Of a stretch of 64,000 nucleotides of DNA, positions 50,503 to 58,805 are shown one piece after another (the first letter of the stretch is position 1; each line of letters opens with the position of its first letter). This stretch comes from Variovorax paradoxus (GTDB lineage Bacteria; Pseudomonadota; Gammaproteobacteria; Burkholderiales; Burkholderiaceae_C): positions 496,001-560,000 of the forward strand of contig NZ_CP123990.1 of assembly GCF_029919115.1 (NCBI RefSeq), written 5' to 3'. The notes under the pieces were generated by a model. That model did not search any database. It was not told the origin of the DNA and saw only the letters and a list, made by a program, of their open reading frames with translations. The translations under genes and the position numbers were made by a program.

Positions 50503-51393
50503 CTACGGCGGATTTGCGGCACGCGAGGCCGCGGCCTGCATGCGATGGAAACTGCGGAACTTCGTCGGCGGCATGCGCTTGTGCAGCAGGAACTGGCGGT
50601 TGAAGTTCGACACGTTGTTGAAGCCCACGTCCATGCAGACGTCGAGCACCGGTTTTTCGCTGCTGGTGAGCAGCTCGCAGGCGCGGCTGATGCGCAGGCG
50701 GTTCACATAGCGCACGAATGACTGGCCCGTGTGCTTGCGGAACGAGCGCGAGAAGGCGCTCGGGCTCTGGCCCACCAGCTCGGCCAGCATCGGCTCGCGC
50801 AGGTCGTCGCCCAGGTTGGCCGCAATATGCGCCAGCACGTTGTTGATGGCGTGCGACATGAAGGCCTTGGGGTCGGGCTTGAACGCCGGGCTCGCGAGCC
50901 GCTGGCGGTCGTTGCTGCCCTCCAGCAGTTCGAGCAACGACAGCAGCAGGATCACCCGGCGCAGTCCGCGTGCTTCGAGCAGCGCTTCCATGATCGGCTT
51001 GGCCGTGACGGCTGTTTCCGCCGAGAAGAGAAGGCCCGAGCCGGCCTCGGCCAGCAGCGGGCCGATGCGGGCGAACTCCGGAAAGGTGGCCGCCATCCGG
51101 TCGACCAGCCCGGCCGGAAACTGGATCACGATGCCGCGCCGCTCGACGCTCTGGCCCGCGGGCACGTCGCTGATCCAGTTGTGCGGCAGGTCGGGGCCCA
51201 TCAGCACCAGGTTGCCCGGCTCGAAGTGGCCGACGTGGTCGCCCACGAAGTACACGCCGCGCGTTTCCACGATCAGCTGGATTTCGTACTCGGGATGGAA
51301 ATGCCAGCGCACCGTGCGATACGGATAGCCGTGGGCCCAGGCGGTGAACGATTCATCTCCGCGGACTTCGACGATTTCCAGATCGGGTTGCAT
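50503..51393 (-). CDS. AraC family transcriptional regulator
   Basis: A 296-residue regulator. The N-terminal cupin domain has TVRWHFHPEYEIQLIVETRGVYFVGDHVG, where sugar-type effectors bind. The C-terminal double helix-turn-helix contains LAELVGQSPSAFSRSFRKHTGQSFVRYVNRLRI and ISRACELLTSSEKPVLDVCMDVGFNNVSNFNRQF. AAGGAG precedes ATG 51393; codons further upstream are not conserved. It lies directly before the polyol importer in the same direction and probably activates it in response to the polyol. The 295-base gap 51394-51688 holds its promoter and a near-palindrome at 51519. Confidence 0.9.
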   Translation of the reverse strand: MQPDLEIVEVRGDESFTAWAHGYPYRTVRWHFHPEYEIQLIVETRGVYFVGDHVGHFEPGNLVLMGPDLPHNWISDVPAGQSVERRGIVIQFPAGLVDRMAATFPEFARIGPLLAEAGSGLLFSAETAVTAKPIMEALLEARGLRRVILLLSLLELLEGSNDRQRLASPAFKPDPKAFMSHAINNVLAHIAANLGDDLREPMLAELVGQSPSAFSRSFRKHTGQSFVRYVNRLRISRACELLTSSEKPVLDVCMDVGFNNVSNFNRQFLLHKRMPPTKFRSFHRMQAAASRAANPP

Positions 51394-51518
51394 GGCGTTT
51401 TCTCGTCTCCTTGTTGTGGCTTGCAGCGTATGGCAGTGGGCGGACTGTACGAACCGCCCCGGACGCCCACAACCAGAGTTGGAGGTCGAAACTGATACTT
51501 TTTTGACGCTCGGGTGAG

Positions 51519-51548
51519 TTGCAGCACCCAGGCATTGCGGTGCAGCAA
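51519..51548. promoter_or_regulatory. Near-palindrome TTGCAGCAC-N12-GTGCAGCAA upstream of the AraC gene
   Basis: Two nine-base arms pair with one mismatch. The site lies 126-155 bases before the AraC start and 141 bases before the CoA-transferase start. It can also be read as a direct repeat of TGCAGCA, the format AraC proteins often bind. Function inferred. Confidence 0.3.
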
Positions 51549-51688
51549 GCGGCTTTCTCCTCGGGGGAAGGCCCTTCTGCCAATGCGATTGCTGCACTGC
51601 GGAAAACACGGGAGAGGCCGTGTCAAGAATTCATAGGTGTTTTCCCGCCCCGAGGGCGCTGCCCGGCGCTACGGCACACTCGGGCTTC

Positions 51689-52936
51689 ATGACCCACACG
51701 TCTTCTTCGCCCGCCGAGTCAGCAGTTGCCGGTCCCCTGGCCGGCCTCAAGGTCGTCGAACTCGGGCAACTCATCGCCGGGCCTTTCGCGGCACGCACAT
51801 TGGCCGACTTCGGGGCCGAGGTCATCAAGATCGAACCACCCGGCGCGGGCGATCCGCTGCGCACGTGGCGGCTGTTGAAAGACGGCACCTCGGTCTGGTG
51901 GCAGGTGCAGTCGCGCAACAAGCGCTCGCTCGCGCTCGACTTGCGCCAGGCCGAGGCACAGGCCATCGTGCGGCAGCTGGCCGCCGAGGCCGACGTGCTG
52001 ATCGAGAACTTCCGCCCCGGCGCAATGGAAGGCTGGGGCCTGGGGCCCGACGAGCTCCTGGCCGCGAACCCTGCGCTCGTGATGCTGCGCATCAGCGGCT
52101 ACGGCCAGACCGGCCCCTACCGCGACCGCCCCGGTTTCGGCGTGGTGGCCGAGGCCATGGGCGGGCTGCGCCACCTCACGGGCGAACCGGGGCGCGTGCC
52201 GGTGCGGGTGGGCGTTTCAATCGGCGACACGCTGGCTTCATTGCACGGCGTGATCGGCGTGCTCATGGCCATGCAGCACCGCCACGCCACGGTGAGCGCC
52301 GAATATCCCAAAGGCAGGGGGCAAGTGGTGGACGTGGCGCTGTATGAGGCCGTCTTCAACTGCATGGAAAGCCTGCTGCCCGAATACAGCGCGTTCGGTG
52401 CGGTGCGCGAGGCGGCCGGCAGCGCGCTGCCCGGCATTGCGCCCACCAACGCCTACCGCTGCGCCGACGGCGGCTATGCCATCGTGGCGGGCAACGGCGA
52501 CGGCATCTTCCGCCGGCTGATGGAATGCATCGGCCGGCCCGACCTTGCCGCCGATCCGGCGCTGGCCGGCAACGCCGGCAGGGTGGCGCAGGTGGAAATG
52601 CTCGATGCCGCCATCGGCGACTGGGCCGCGCAGCGCACGGTGGACGAGGTGCTTGCCGCCCTCGATGCGGCGCACGTGCCTGCGGGCCGCATCTACACCG
52701 TTGCCGACATTGCGGCCGACCCGCACTACGCCGCGCGCGGCATGCTGCAGCAGGTGCGCATGGCGGACGGCAGCACGCTCGCCGTGCCGGGCTTCGTGCC
52801 CAAGCTCTCGCTCACGCCGGCCGGCCACCGGCACAACGCGCCTGCGCTCGGCGCGGACACCGATGCCGTGCTGAAGGAGATCGGGCTTACCGCAGAGCAG
52901 ATCGCCGCGCTCCACGAACGCGGCATCGTCGGCTGA
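51689..52936 (+). CDS. CaiB/BaiF family CoA-transferase
   Basis: A 415-residue family III CoA-transferase. LKVVELGQLIAGPFAARTLADFGAEVIKIE, RNKRSLALDLR and LIENFRPGAMEGWGLG are classic. The catalytic aspartate is Asp180 in VSIGDTLASLHG. It moves CoA between a carboxylic acid and an acyl-CoA donor. ATG 51689 is preferred over 51620 because the family start is close and the leader would be short. A small acyl-CoA-binding protein gene converges on it with ten bases between stops. The acid substrate is not indicated by the context. Confidence 0.92.
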   Translation: MTHTSSSPAESAVAGPLAGLKVVELGQLIAGPFAARTLADFGAEVIKIEPPGAGDPLRTWRLLKDGTSVWWQVQSRNKRSLALDLRQAEAQAIVRQLAAEADVLIENFRPGAMEGWGLGPDELLAANPALVMLRISGYGQTGPYRDRPGFGVVAEAMGGLRHLTGEPGRVPVRVGVSIGDTLASLHGVIGVLMAMQHRHATVSAEYPKGRGQVVDVALYEAVFNCMESLLPEYSAFGAVREAAGSALPGIAPTNAYRCADGGYAIVAGNGDGIFRRLMECIGRPDLAADPALAGNAGRVAQVEMLDAAIGDWAAQRTVDEVLAALDAAHVPAGRIYTVADIAADPHYAARGMLQQVRMADGSTLAVPGFVPKLSLTPAGHRHNAPALGADTDAVLKEIGLTAEQIAALHERGIVG

Positions 52937-52946
52937 AGGGTGGAGG

Positions 52947-53204
52947 TCAGCCGCGCAGCGACTCGATCAGATCGATGTACTTCTGCTTGGCCTCATCGGC
53001 GCTCAAGCCCTTTTGCGCGGTCCACGCATCCCACTTGGCGCGGGCCACGATGTCGCTGAAGCTCGGCTTCTTGGCGGTGTTGTCGCCTTCGGTGGCCTGC
53101 TTGAAAAGGCCGTAGATCTTGAGCAGCGTCGGGTTGTCGGGGCGCTCGGCCAGCAGCTTGGAGTTGGCCTGGGCGGCTTCGAATTGGGCGTTGAGGTCGG
53201 ACAT
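52947..53204 (-). CDS. Acyl-CoA-binding protein (ACBP)
   Basis: An 85-residue four-helix ACBP. It keeps the ligand-binding pattern: LLKIYGLFKQATEGD with the tyrosine and lysine for the CoA phosphate, and RAKWDAWTAQKGLSADEAKQKYI with the lysine and final tyrosine. It buffers and shuttles long-chain acyl-CoA in the cytoplasm. Such proteins are common in eukaryotes but patchy in bacteria. It stands alone, divergent from the membrane protein at 53324. Confidence 0.93.
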   Translation of the reverse strand: MSDLNAQFEAAQANSKLLAERPDNPTLLKIYGLFKQATEGDNTAKKPSFSDIVARAKWDAWTAQKGLSADEAKQKYIDLIESLRG

Positions 53205-53323
53205 GGGGGCGAGGGCAATAAAGGCTCGATCTTATGGCCGATGACCGGGAGTCGTCGCCAGGAAGGCGGGCCGCCGATCCGATGTAGGTACGATACCCGG
53301 CCCCTTTCTACCGGCCGCGCCCC

Positions 53324-53743
53324 ATGGATCCATCGTCTCGACATCTTGCCTTTCACGGCGCCATCGTTCTGCTTTTCGGCCTGCTCCTTGGCGCGCCCTA
53401 TGCCCGAGCCATCAAGCGCGGGGATGCCGCGCATATCGTCAACTCGTGGCGTGTGGCGCATCTGAGCCTGCCGATCGGCGCGGTGTTGATGCTTGCCGTT
53501 GCGGCGTTGCTTCCTGCGTTGGTTGTTTCCGTGCCTGTGCAGTGGATCATTGCGGTTGCGCTGATCGTCTCTGCTTACGGGTTTTGCCTTTCCACGCCAT
53601 TGGCTGCGATCACAGGTCAGCGCGGGCTGGAGGCCGGCGGCTCGGGTCCAGCACGGTGGGTTTACATCGGCAACATGGTCGGAGCCGGGGCTTCCATCGT
53701 TGCTGCAGTTGCGCTCCTGTACGCCACTTTCAGGGCGCTCTGA
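53324..53743 (+). CDS. Small four-helix membrane protein, possibly related to styrene-oxide isomerase
   Basis: A 139-residue protein with four hydrophobic segments: LAFHGAIVLLFGLLLGAPYA, LPIGAVLMLAVAALLPALVV, PVQWIIAVALIVSAYGFCLS and GNMVGAGASIVAAVALLYATF. The first helix with HGAIVLLFGLLLG and the loop NSWRVAHLSLPIGAVLMLAVAALLPA recall styrene-oxide isomerase, a heme-dependent membrane enzyme with a similar helix-1 histidine and R-x-H loop. Length is a little short. This resemblance is from memory and partial, so function stays open. A TACGAT element lies upstream. Confidence 0.6.
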   Translation: MDPSSRHLAFHGAIVLLFGLLLGAPYARAIKRGDAAHIVNSWRVAHLSLPIGAVLMLAVAALLPALVVSVPVQWIIAVALIVSAYGFCLSTPLAAITGQRGLEAGGSGPARWVYIGNMVGAGASIVAAVALLYATFRAL

Positions 53744-53752
53744 CAACACGTT

Positions 53753-54601
53753 TCAGTCCGACAACCCGGCCCGCGCCAGCTCCACGTCCAGCCGTTCCTT
53801 TGCGTCCACCGGCTCCAGCGCCGCAGCCTTTTCGTACAGCTGCGTGGCCTCGCCCATGCGCGCGTCGCCGTGCAGCATGAGCAGCGCGCGGCCGTATTCC
53901 ATCAGCGCGCTGGCCGAATGGGGGTTCAGCGCGAGGCCGCGCTCGAACAGCTCGACCGAAACGTCGGCCCGCACGCCGTAGGTCATGCGCCCGACCAGCG
54001 CGCCCACCTTGTCGATCACCTCGGCATGGAAGGCGGCCAGTGCGATGTGCGCGTCGGCATGGTCCGGCTGCAGCTCTATCACCCGTTCGAGCGCGCCCTT
54101 GAGCTTGCTGCCAAGGCCTTGCGCCAGCGCGCGCGCCACGCTGATGCCCTGGCTGTAGCGGCCCAGGGCGTAGGCCTGCCAGTAGAGCGCCTGGCAGTTG
54201 TCGGGTTCTGCCGTGGCCTGCGCACCGGCGCGTTCGATGACCTGGCGGAACATCGAAAGCCGCACCGATTCGCGGGGCTCGAGATAGTTGGCGTAGATGG
54301 CGGTGGCCTGGTTGGCCAGCACCAGCCCCTCGGGTCCGTGCAGCAAGCCGAGCGCGGCGGCACGCTCGAACTCCCCGCTGTGGTACAGCGCCCAGCCGTC
54401 CGCCAGCGGATGCTCGCTCTCCGGTGGCGGCAAGGGGTGGCCGGCATGCAGGCGCGGCCACTGCAAAAGCGCGGTCCGCGCGTCGTAGCGCGGCACGTCC
54501 GCATACGGCAGCGGCGTCCAGGGTTCCGCGGGTGCCGCCGCGGCAACGGGGCCGGCGGACATCAGCGAGAGCGGTTTGAAGTCTTGATGGGGCATGGTCA
54601 T
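53753..54601 (-). CDS. Tetratricopeptide-like repeat protein
   Basis: A 282-residue protein without signal peptide. From about residue 75 it consists of helical repeats: ALYHSGEFERAAALGLLHGPEGLVLANQAT, ALGRYSQGISVARALAQGLGSKLKGALERVIELQPDHADAHIALAAF, and SVELFERGLALNPHSASALMEYGRALLML. The paired pattern is TPR-like and suggests a protein-protein scaffold. Its ATG (54601) directly abuts the TetR stop (TAG then ATG), so it is translated together with the regulator. A start two codons later is possible. No specific partner is indicated. Confidence 0.75.
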   Translation of the reverse strand: MTMPHQDFKPLSLMSAGPVAAAAPAEPWTPLPYADVPRYDARTALLQWPRLHAGHPLPPPESEHPLADGWALYHSGEFERAAALGLLHGPEGLVLANQATAIYANYLEPRESVRLSMFRQVIERAGAQATAEPDNCQALYWQAYALGRYSQGISVARALAQGLGSKLKGALERVIELQPDHADAHIALAAFHAEVIDKVGALVGRMTYGVRADVSVELFERGLALNPHSASALMEYGRALLMLHGDARMGEATQLYEKAAALEPVDAKERLDVELARAGLSD

Positions 54602-55306
54602 CTAGGCCGCCAGATCGATGGGGGCAACCGACGGCGCGTCGCTTGCCGGATCTTCGCCGCTGTAGGCGTTGCTGAGTGTCAGCAAATGCCTCCGCTGGTC
54701 GCGTCCGAGGTAGGGTGCGAGCAGGTGCAGCGTGTGCTGCCCGCCACGCATCAGCGCACCCTGCGCATGCGCGGGTTCGAGCGCCTCGCGCGGGTTGCGC
54801 ACGTATTCGTAGCTCAGCCAGTAGGTCAGCACCACCACCATGCTCTGCGCCAGCGTGTCGACCTCGTGGGCGTCGATGTCGAGGTGCCCGGCCCGGCTCA
54901 GCCCCGCGATGAGCACGCGGATGGCGCGCGCCTTGTTTTTCAGCACCAGCTGGAATTGCGTTTCGAGATGCCGGTTCTTGCTGAGCAGGTCGTTCAGGTC
55001 GCGGTACAGGAAGCGGTAGCGCCAGATCAGCTCGAACAGGCTGTGCATGAAGAACCATGCGTCTTCCACATCGTGCACGCCTTCGCTGGCATGCAGGAGC
55101 TCGTTGAGCTCGGCCTCGTAGCTTTCGTAGAGCTTGTTGATCAGCTCTTCCTTGGCGGGGTAGTGGTAGTAGAGATTGCCGGGACTGATGTTGAGCTCGC
55201 CCGCCACCAGCGTGGTGGAGACGTTCGGCTCCCCGAAGCGGTTGAACAGCTCCAGTGCGGCTTCGAGGATGCGTTGCGCTGTGCGGCGTGGCGCCTTCTT
55301 GGCCAT
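54602..55306 (-). CDS. TetR family transcriptional regulator
   Basis: A 234-residue TetR/AcrR-type regulator. The N-terminal helix-turn-helix reads RRTAQRILEAALELFNRFGEPNVSTTLVAGELNISPGNLYYHYPAKEELINKLY. The C-terminal ligand domain is helical, ending ALMRGGQHTLHLLAPYLGRDQRRHLLTLSNAYSGE. This type with LYYHYPAKEEL is often found in PHA or fatty-acid contexts in betaproteobacteria. An imperfect palindrome upstream (55330-55354) may be its own operator. It is followed at once by the TPR gene. Confidence 0.92.
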   Translation of the reverse strand: MAKKAPRRTAQRILEAALELFNRFGEPNVSTTLVAGELNISPGNLYYHYPAKEELINKLYESYEAELNELLHASEGVHDVEDAWFFMHSLFELIWRYRFLYRDLNDLLSKNRHLETQFQLVLKNKARAIRVLIAGLSRAGHLDIDAHEVDTLAQSMVVVLTYWLSYEYVRNPREALEPAHAQGALMRGGQHTLHLLAPYLGRDQRRHLLTLSNAYSGEDPASDAPSVAPIDLAA

Positions 55307-55329
55307 GTCAGTCCCCGTTTTTGTCTTGT

Positions 55330-55354
55330 GGGGACACTCTAGCGTATGTGCCCC
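55330..55354. promoter_or_regulatory. Putative TetR operator overlapping its promoter
   Basis: GGGGACAC and GTGCCCC form an imperfect inverted repeat around TCTAGCGTAT, 24-48 bases before the TetR start. The element TAGCGTAT inside could overlap a -10 box. Autoregulation is inferred. Confidence 0.3.
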
Positions 55355-55379
55355 GCACCTTGAACGGGCAGGGCAATGT

Positions 55380-55434
55380 TTTGCGGCAGCGTGCGTTTGT
55401 GCAGTGCCGCAAACGGAAGGGGTGGCTACCCCTT
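55380..55434 (-). terminator. Two hairpins after the phasin gene
   Basis: AAGGGGT-AGCC-ACCCCTT (55417-55434) and TTTGCGGCA-N16-TGCCGCAAA (55380-55413) are perfect stems downstream of the phasin stop. The T-run is weak, so this is a terminator or mRNA-stabilising end. Confidence 0.4.
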
Positions 55435-55453
55435 GTGGCCGGAGTTGGCTTGC

Positions 55454-55963
55454 CTAGCCGGCCTTGGTGCTGCGCCGCACGGTCTTCTTTGTGGCGGCTG
55501 CGGGCGCCGCACTGCGGCCGGCCGTCTTGCGGCTCGCCCGTGCGGGGGCAGCGGCGGGTGCCGGCTTGTTCCCGCCGCGTTGCAGTTCGGCTTCGAGTGC
55601 CGCCACGCGGGCTTGCAGCGCAGCGTAATCGGCGGCCGAAGGCAAGCCGAGCTTTTCGAGGGCGCGCGCCACGCGCTCTTCAAAGATGTTTTCGAGCTTG
55701 CCCCACTGCCCCGCGGCCTTGGTGCCGAATTCGCTCGCAAAGCCGGCCATGCGCGTCTGCGCCTGAGCAAGCGTTTCCTCGGCGGCGGCCTGGGTTTTCT
55801 TCTGCATGCCGGCACCGTCTTTCACCAGCGCCTCGAAAGCCTTGCTGCCTTCCTGCTGCATCTTGGCAAAGGCGCCGAGCCCCGCCAGCCAGATCTGCTG
55901 GGCGGAATCCTTGATGCGGTCGGAGCCCTTGTTGTTGCCGGTTTCGTCGTCCTGGGTAGCCAT
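55454..55963 (-). CDS. Polyhydroxyalkanoate granule-associated phasin (PhaF/PhaI-like)
   Basis: A 169-residue phasin. Residues 15-110 are helical with SAQQIWLAGLGAFAKMQQEGSKAFEALVKDG and a heptad-like stretch ending ALQARVAALEAELQRG. The tail is alanine/proline/lysine rich and basic (SRKTAGRSAAPAAATKKTVRR), like the histone-H1-like tail of PhaF that binds DNA. It coats PHA granules and may distribute them during division. It lies between the TetR gene and a thioesterase on the same strand. Confidence 0.9.
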   Translation of the reverse strand: MATQDDETGNNKGSDRIKDSAQQIWLAGLGAFAKMQQEGSKAFEALVKDGAGMQKKTQAAAEETLAQAQTRMAGFASEFGTKAAGQWGKLENIFEERVARALEKLGLPSAADYAALQARVAALEAELQRGGNKPAPAAAPARASRKTAGRSAAPAAATKKTVRRSTKAG

Positions 55964-56064
55964 GCGGAATGTTCCTGTGAAAACAATCGGGCTACTCTAG
56001 CCGCAAGCTGCCTCTCTCATTAGAGCTTCATGCCTATCAGCGCGGCCCCGGCCGGGGCCAGCGG

Positions 56065-56511
56065 TCAGGCCTTGCCTGCAGCCCGGCTGGCGTCCAGGTG
56101 GGCCTTGGCTCGCTCGGCCAGCGCCATTTCACCCGGGGTGCCGGGCACATAGGGCTGCACCGGCAGCGGCCGGCCGTGCGAGTCGACCGAGACGAAGACG
56201 ATCAGGCACTCGGTGGTCTTGTCCATGGTGCCGCCCTTCATGTCGCCGCTGCGCACCTCCACCGAGATGTTCATGCTGGTGGTGCCGGTATAGGCCAGGC
56301 GGGCTTCCACCTCGACCAGGTCGCCGATCATGATCGGGTGGTGAAAGCGGATGCTGCCGATGAACGCCGTCACGCAGTAGCGCTTGGCCCAGCTGGTGGC
56401 ACAGGCGTAGCCGGCTTCGTCGATCCACTTCATGACGGTGCCGCCATGAACCTTGCCGCCGAAGTTGACGGTGCTGGGCTCGGCCAGAAATCGAAGGGTA
56501 ATGGAGGACAT
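56065..56511 (-). CDS. Acyl-CoA thioesterase, hot-dog fold
   Basis: A 148-residue thioesterase of the YciA/BACH type. The active-site helix is in FGGKVHGGTVMKWIDEAGYACAT, with the aspartate in MKWIDEAG, and RFHHPIMIGDLVEVEARLAYTG is the typical second block. It hydrolyses acyl-CoAs to free acids. It stands next to the phasin gene, in line with a PHA/fatty-acid context. The gap after it (55964-56064) contains a 16-bp perfect palindrome GGCCCCGGCCGGGGCC. Confidence 0.9.
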   Translation of the reverse strand: MSSITLRFLAEPSTVNFGGKVHGGTVMKWIDEAGYACATSWAKRYCVTAFIGSIRFHHPIMIGDLVEVEARLAYTGTTSMNISVEVRSGDMKGGTMDKTTECLIVFVSVDSHGRPLPVQPYVPGTPGEMALAERAKAHLDASRAAGKA

Positions 56512-56606
56512 GCGCCGCCTTTTTGTGGGCTGTGTTGGTCGGAGCCCCGATTATGCGAGCGCGCGGCGCTGCCAATGCGCGCCGCCGGTCGGCGCGGCGC
56601 GCACGC

Positions 56607-57503
56607 TCAGCCGCCGCCGAACAGCTCCGCGAGCGTGCGCCGGAGCCATGCGTTGCCCGCGTCCGCATGGAACCGCTCGTGCCAGTGCTGCTTCACCGCG
56701 TAGGCGGGCAGCTCGAAGGGCGGCTCCAGCAGCTTCACCGGCTCCTGCGTGGCCAGCACCTTTCCGAGGATGCTGGGCACGATCACGATGAGTTCGGTGT
56801 GCGCCACGATGCGCGCCACGCTCAGGAAGCTCGAAAGGCTGGTCACCACATCGCGCCTGAGGCCCAGCCGCGCGATGGTCTTGTCGACAATGGCGTGGCC
56901 GGTGCCCGAGGAAGCCACCACCGCATGCGCCTCGGTCTCGAAGCGCTTGCGCGTGAGCCGCTCGCCGATGCGCGGATGGTTGCGCGCTGCCAGGCAGACG
57001 AAGTTCTGCATGAAGAGCGTCTGCTGGTAGAAGCCCGCGTCGAGCTGCGGCATGAAACCCACCGCCAGGTCGACCGCGCCGTCCTCCAGCCGCCGGCCGC
57101 TGTCGGTCGAGATGATCTCGGTTTCGATGCGCACCCCCGGTGCCGCATGCCGCAGGTGATCGAGCAGGCCCGGCAGCAGCACCACCTCGCTGATGTCGGT
57201 CATGCAGATGCGAAAGCTGCGCGCCGCGGTGGCCGGGTCGAAGCTGGCGCGGCCGCCCTTGGCCCGGTTCAGGCGGTCGAGGATGTCCAGCACCAGCGGC
57301 TGGATCTGCCGCGCATAGGGCGTGGGCTCCATGCCGCGCGAGGTGCGCACGAACAGCTTGTCGCCGAAATGCGTTCGCAGCCGGGCCAGCGCCGTGCTGG
57401 CCGCCGACTGGGAAATGCCCAGCCGCCCGGCCGCGCTCGACACGTTCGCCGTCTTGTAGACCTCGTCGAAAACCAGCAGCCATTCGAGATCGAGCTGGGC
57501 CAT
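56607..57503 (-). CDS. LysR family regulator of the 3-hydroxybenzoate-gentisate operon
   Basis: A 298-residue LysR protein. The helix-turn-helix is in WLLVFDEVYKTANVSSAAGRLGISQSAASTALARLRTHFGDKLFVRTSRGMEPT. The effector domain starts RSFRICMTDISEVVLLPGLLDHLRHAAPGVRIE, the NahR/DntR-like pattern common to aromatic-acid regulators. It is divergent from the gentisate operon across a 142-bp gap with a palindrome (57557-57585). By family it should activate the operon with the aromatic acid as inducer. The ATG at 57503 begins MAQLDLEWLL. Confidence 0.92.
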   Translation of the reverse strand: MAQLDLEWLLVFDEVYKTANVSSAAGRLGISQSAASTALARLRTHFGDKLFVRTSRGMEPTPYARQIQPLVLDILDRLNRAKGGRASFDPATAARSFRICMTDISEVVLLPGLLDHLRHAAPGVRIETEIISTDSGRRLEDGAVDLAVGFMPQLDAGFYQQTLFMQNFVCLAARNHPRIGERLTRKRFETEAHAVVASSGTGHAIVDKTIARLGLRRDVVTSLSSFLSVARIVAHTELIVIVPSILGKVLATQEPVKLLEPPFELPAYAVKQHWHERFHADAGNAWLRRTLAELFGGG

Positions 57504-57556
57504 GAAGCATCTCCTCGGCGGCCAAATGAGGCCACTATCGAAAAACAGGATCGCAG

Positions 57557-57585
57557 CTATTGCCCCGGCTGCATTGCGCCAATAG
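57557..57585. promoter_or_regulatory. Putative LysR binding site between regulator and gentisate operon
   Basis: CTATTG-N17-CAATAG is a dyad with 6-base arms. Inside it ATTGCGCCAAT (57573-57583) is a perfect short palindrome. It is centred 75 bases before the dioxygenase ATG and 68 before the LysR ATG, in the only divergent gap. LysR proteins bind such dyads. Confidence 0.45.
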
Positions 57586-57645
57586 TAGTACCGGCGGAAG
57601 ATAGCCGCTCTCGGAGACAAAGGCCACGCGAACGGCCCAACCGCC

Positions 57646-58731
57646 ATGAATCCACCAGCCCAGAAACCAGCCGCCCCGGCCCCCGCCAATGCCGCGGAGC
57701 GCCGCGACTACTACGACCGCATCCGCCCGCTGAACCTCACGCCGCTGTGGGAGTCGCTGCACGCCCTGGTGCCGCGCGAGCCCACCACGCCTTGCGTGCC
57801 GGCGCTGTGGCGCTACGACGAGATCCGCCCGCTGCTGATGGAGTCGGCCGACCTCATCACGGCCGAGGAAGCGGTGCGCCGCGTGCTCGTGCTCGAAAAC
57901 CCCGCGCTGCCCGGCAACTCGTCGATCACGCAGTCGATCTACGCCGGCCTGCAGCTCATCATGCCGGGCGAGGTGGCGCCTTCGCACCGCCATGTGCAGT
58001 CGGCGCTGCGCTTCATCGTCGACGGCAAGGGCGCCTACACCACGGTGGGCGGCGAGCGCACCACCATGTACCCGGGCGACTTCATCATCACGCCCTCGTG
58101 GGCCTGGCACGACCACGGCAACGAGGGCGTCGGCGGCACGGTGGAGCCGGTGGTGTGGCTCGACGGGCTGGACATTCCGATGCTGCGCTTCTTCGACGCC
58201 GGCTTTGCCGAGAACGACGACGCCAAGGTGCAGCACGTGGCCCGCCCCGAGGGCAACAGCCTCGCGCGCTTCGGCCACAACATGGTGCCGGTGCGCCACG
58301 ACCACGTCTCGCCCACCTCGCCGATCTTCAACTACCCCTATGTCCGCAGCCGCGAGGCGCTGGCCCTGCTGCAGAAGCAGGAGGCGCCCGATGCCTGGCT
58401 CGGCCACAAGCTGCGCTACGTCAACCCGCTGACCGGCGGTGCGCCGATGCCCACCATCGGCACCCACCTGCAACTGCTGCCCAAGGGCTTTGCCGGCAAG
58501 ACGCACCGCGCCACCGACGGCGCCGTCTACAGCGTGGTCGAAGGCCGCGGTGTTGCCGACATTGCGGGCCAGCTCTTCGAGTTCGGCCCGCGCGACACCT
58601 TCGTCGTGCCTTCGTGGGCACCGCTGCGCCTCTCGGCCGCCGGCGAAGACGTGGTGCTCTTCAGCTTCTCCGACCGTCCCGTGCAGCAGGCCATGGGCGT
58701 GCTGCGCGAAGCCTTTCTCGAAGACGCCTGA
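57646..58731 (+). CDS. Gentisate 1,2-dioxygenase
   Basis: A 361-residue two-cupin, Fe(II) ring-cleaving dioxygenase that turns gentisate into maleylpyruvate. The iron ligands in the first cupin are His114 and His116 ([14 protein letters not shown]) and His155/His157 in WAWHDHGN. The N-terminal [22 protein letters not shown] and the second-cupin [28 protein letters not shown] match the family. It is the first gene of the operon. AGACAAAGG lies upstream. Expression probably depends on the divergent LysR. Confidence 0.94.
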   Translation: MNPPAQKPAAPAPANAAERRDYYDRIRPLNLTPLWESLHALVPREPTTPCVPALWRYDEIRPLLMESADLITAEEAVRRVLVLENPALPGNSSITQSIYAGLQLIMPGEVAPSHRHVQSALRFIVDGKGAYTTVGGERTTMYPGDFIITPSWAWHDHGNEGVGGTVEPVVWLDGLDIPMLRFFDAGFAENDDAKVQHVARPEGNSLARFGHNMVPVRHDHVSPTSPIFNYPYVRSREALALLQKQEAPDAWLGHKLRYVNPLTGGAPMPTIGTHLQLLPKGFAGKTHRATDGAVYSVVEGRGVADIAGQLFEFGPRDTFVVPSWAPLRLSAAGEDVVLFSFSDRPVQQAMGVLREAFLEDA

Positions 58732-58805
58732 AAGCCGGCCTCACTTCTCTCCTTTTCTTCTTTTCTTGTCTTGACCACGTGCCGCCCCGCGCGGCAGGAG
58801 CCCTC

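Noticed and set aside
56044..56059. Perfect palindrome GGCCCCGGCCGGGGCC as a terminator of the thioesterase gene
   Set aside because: There is no T-run after it and such GC palindromes arise easily at this base composition, so it is mentioned only with the gene.
56523..58805. The first 761 codons of a 995-codon plus-strand frame
   Set aside because: This part runs antisense to the LysR gene and out of frame through the gentisate dioxygenase. Only the final 234 codons from 58806 encode a real protein.
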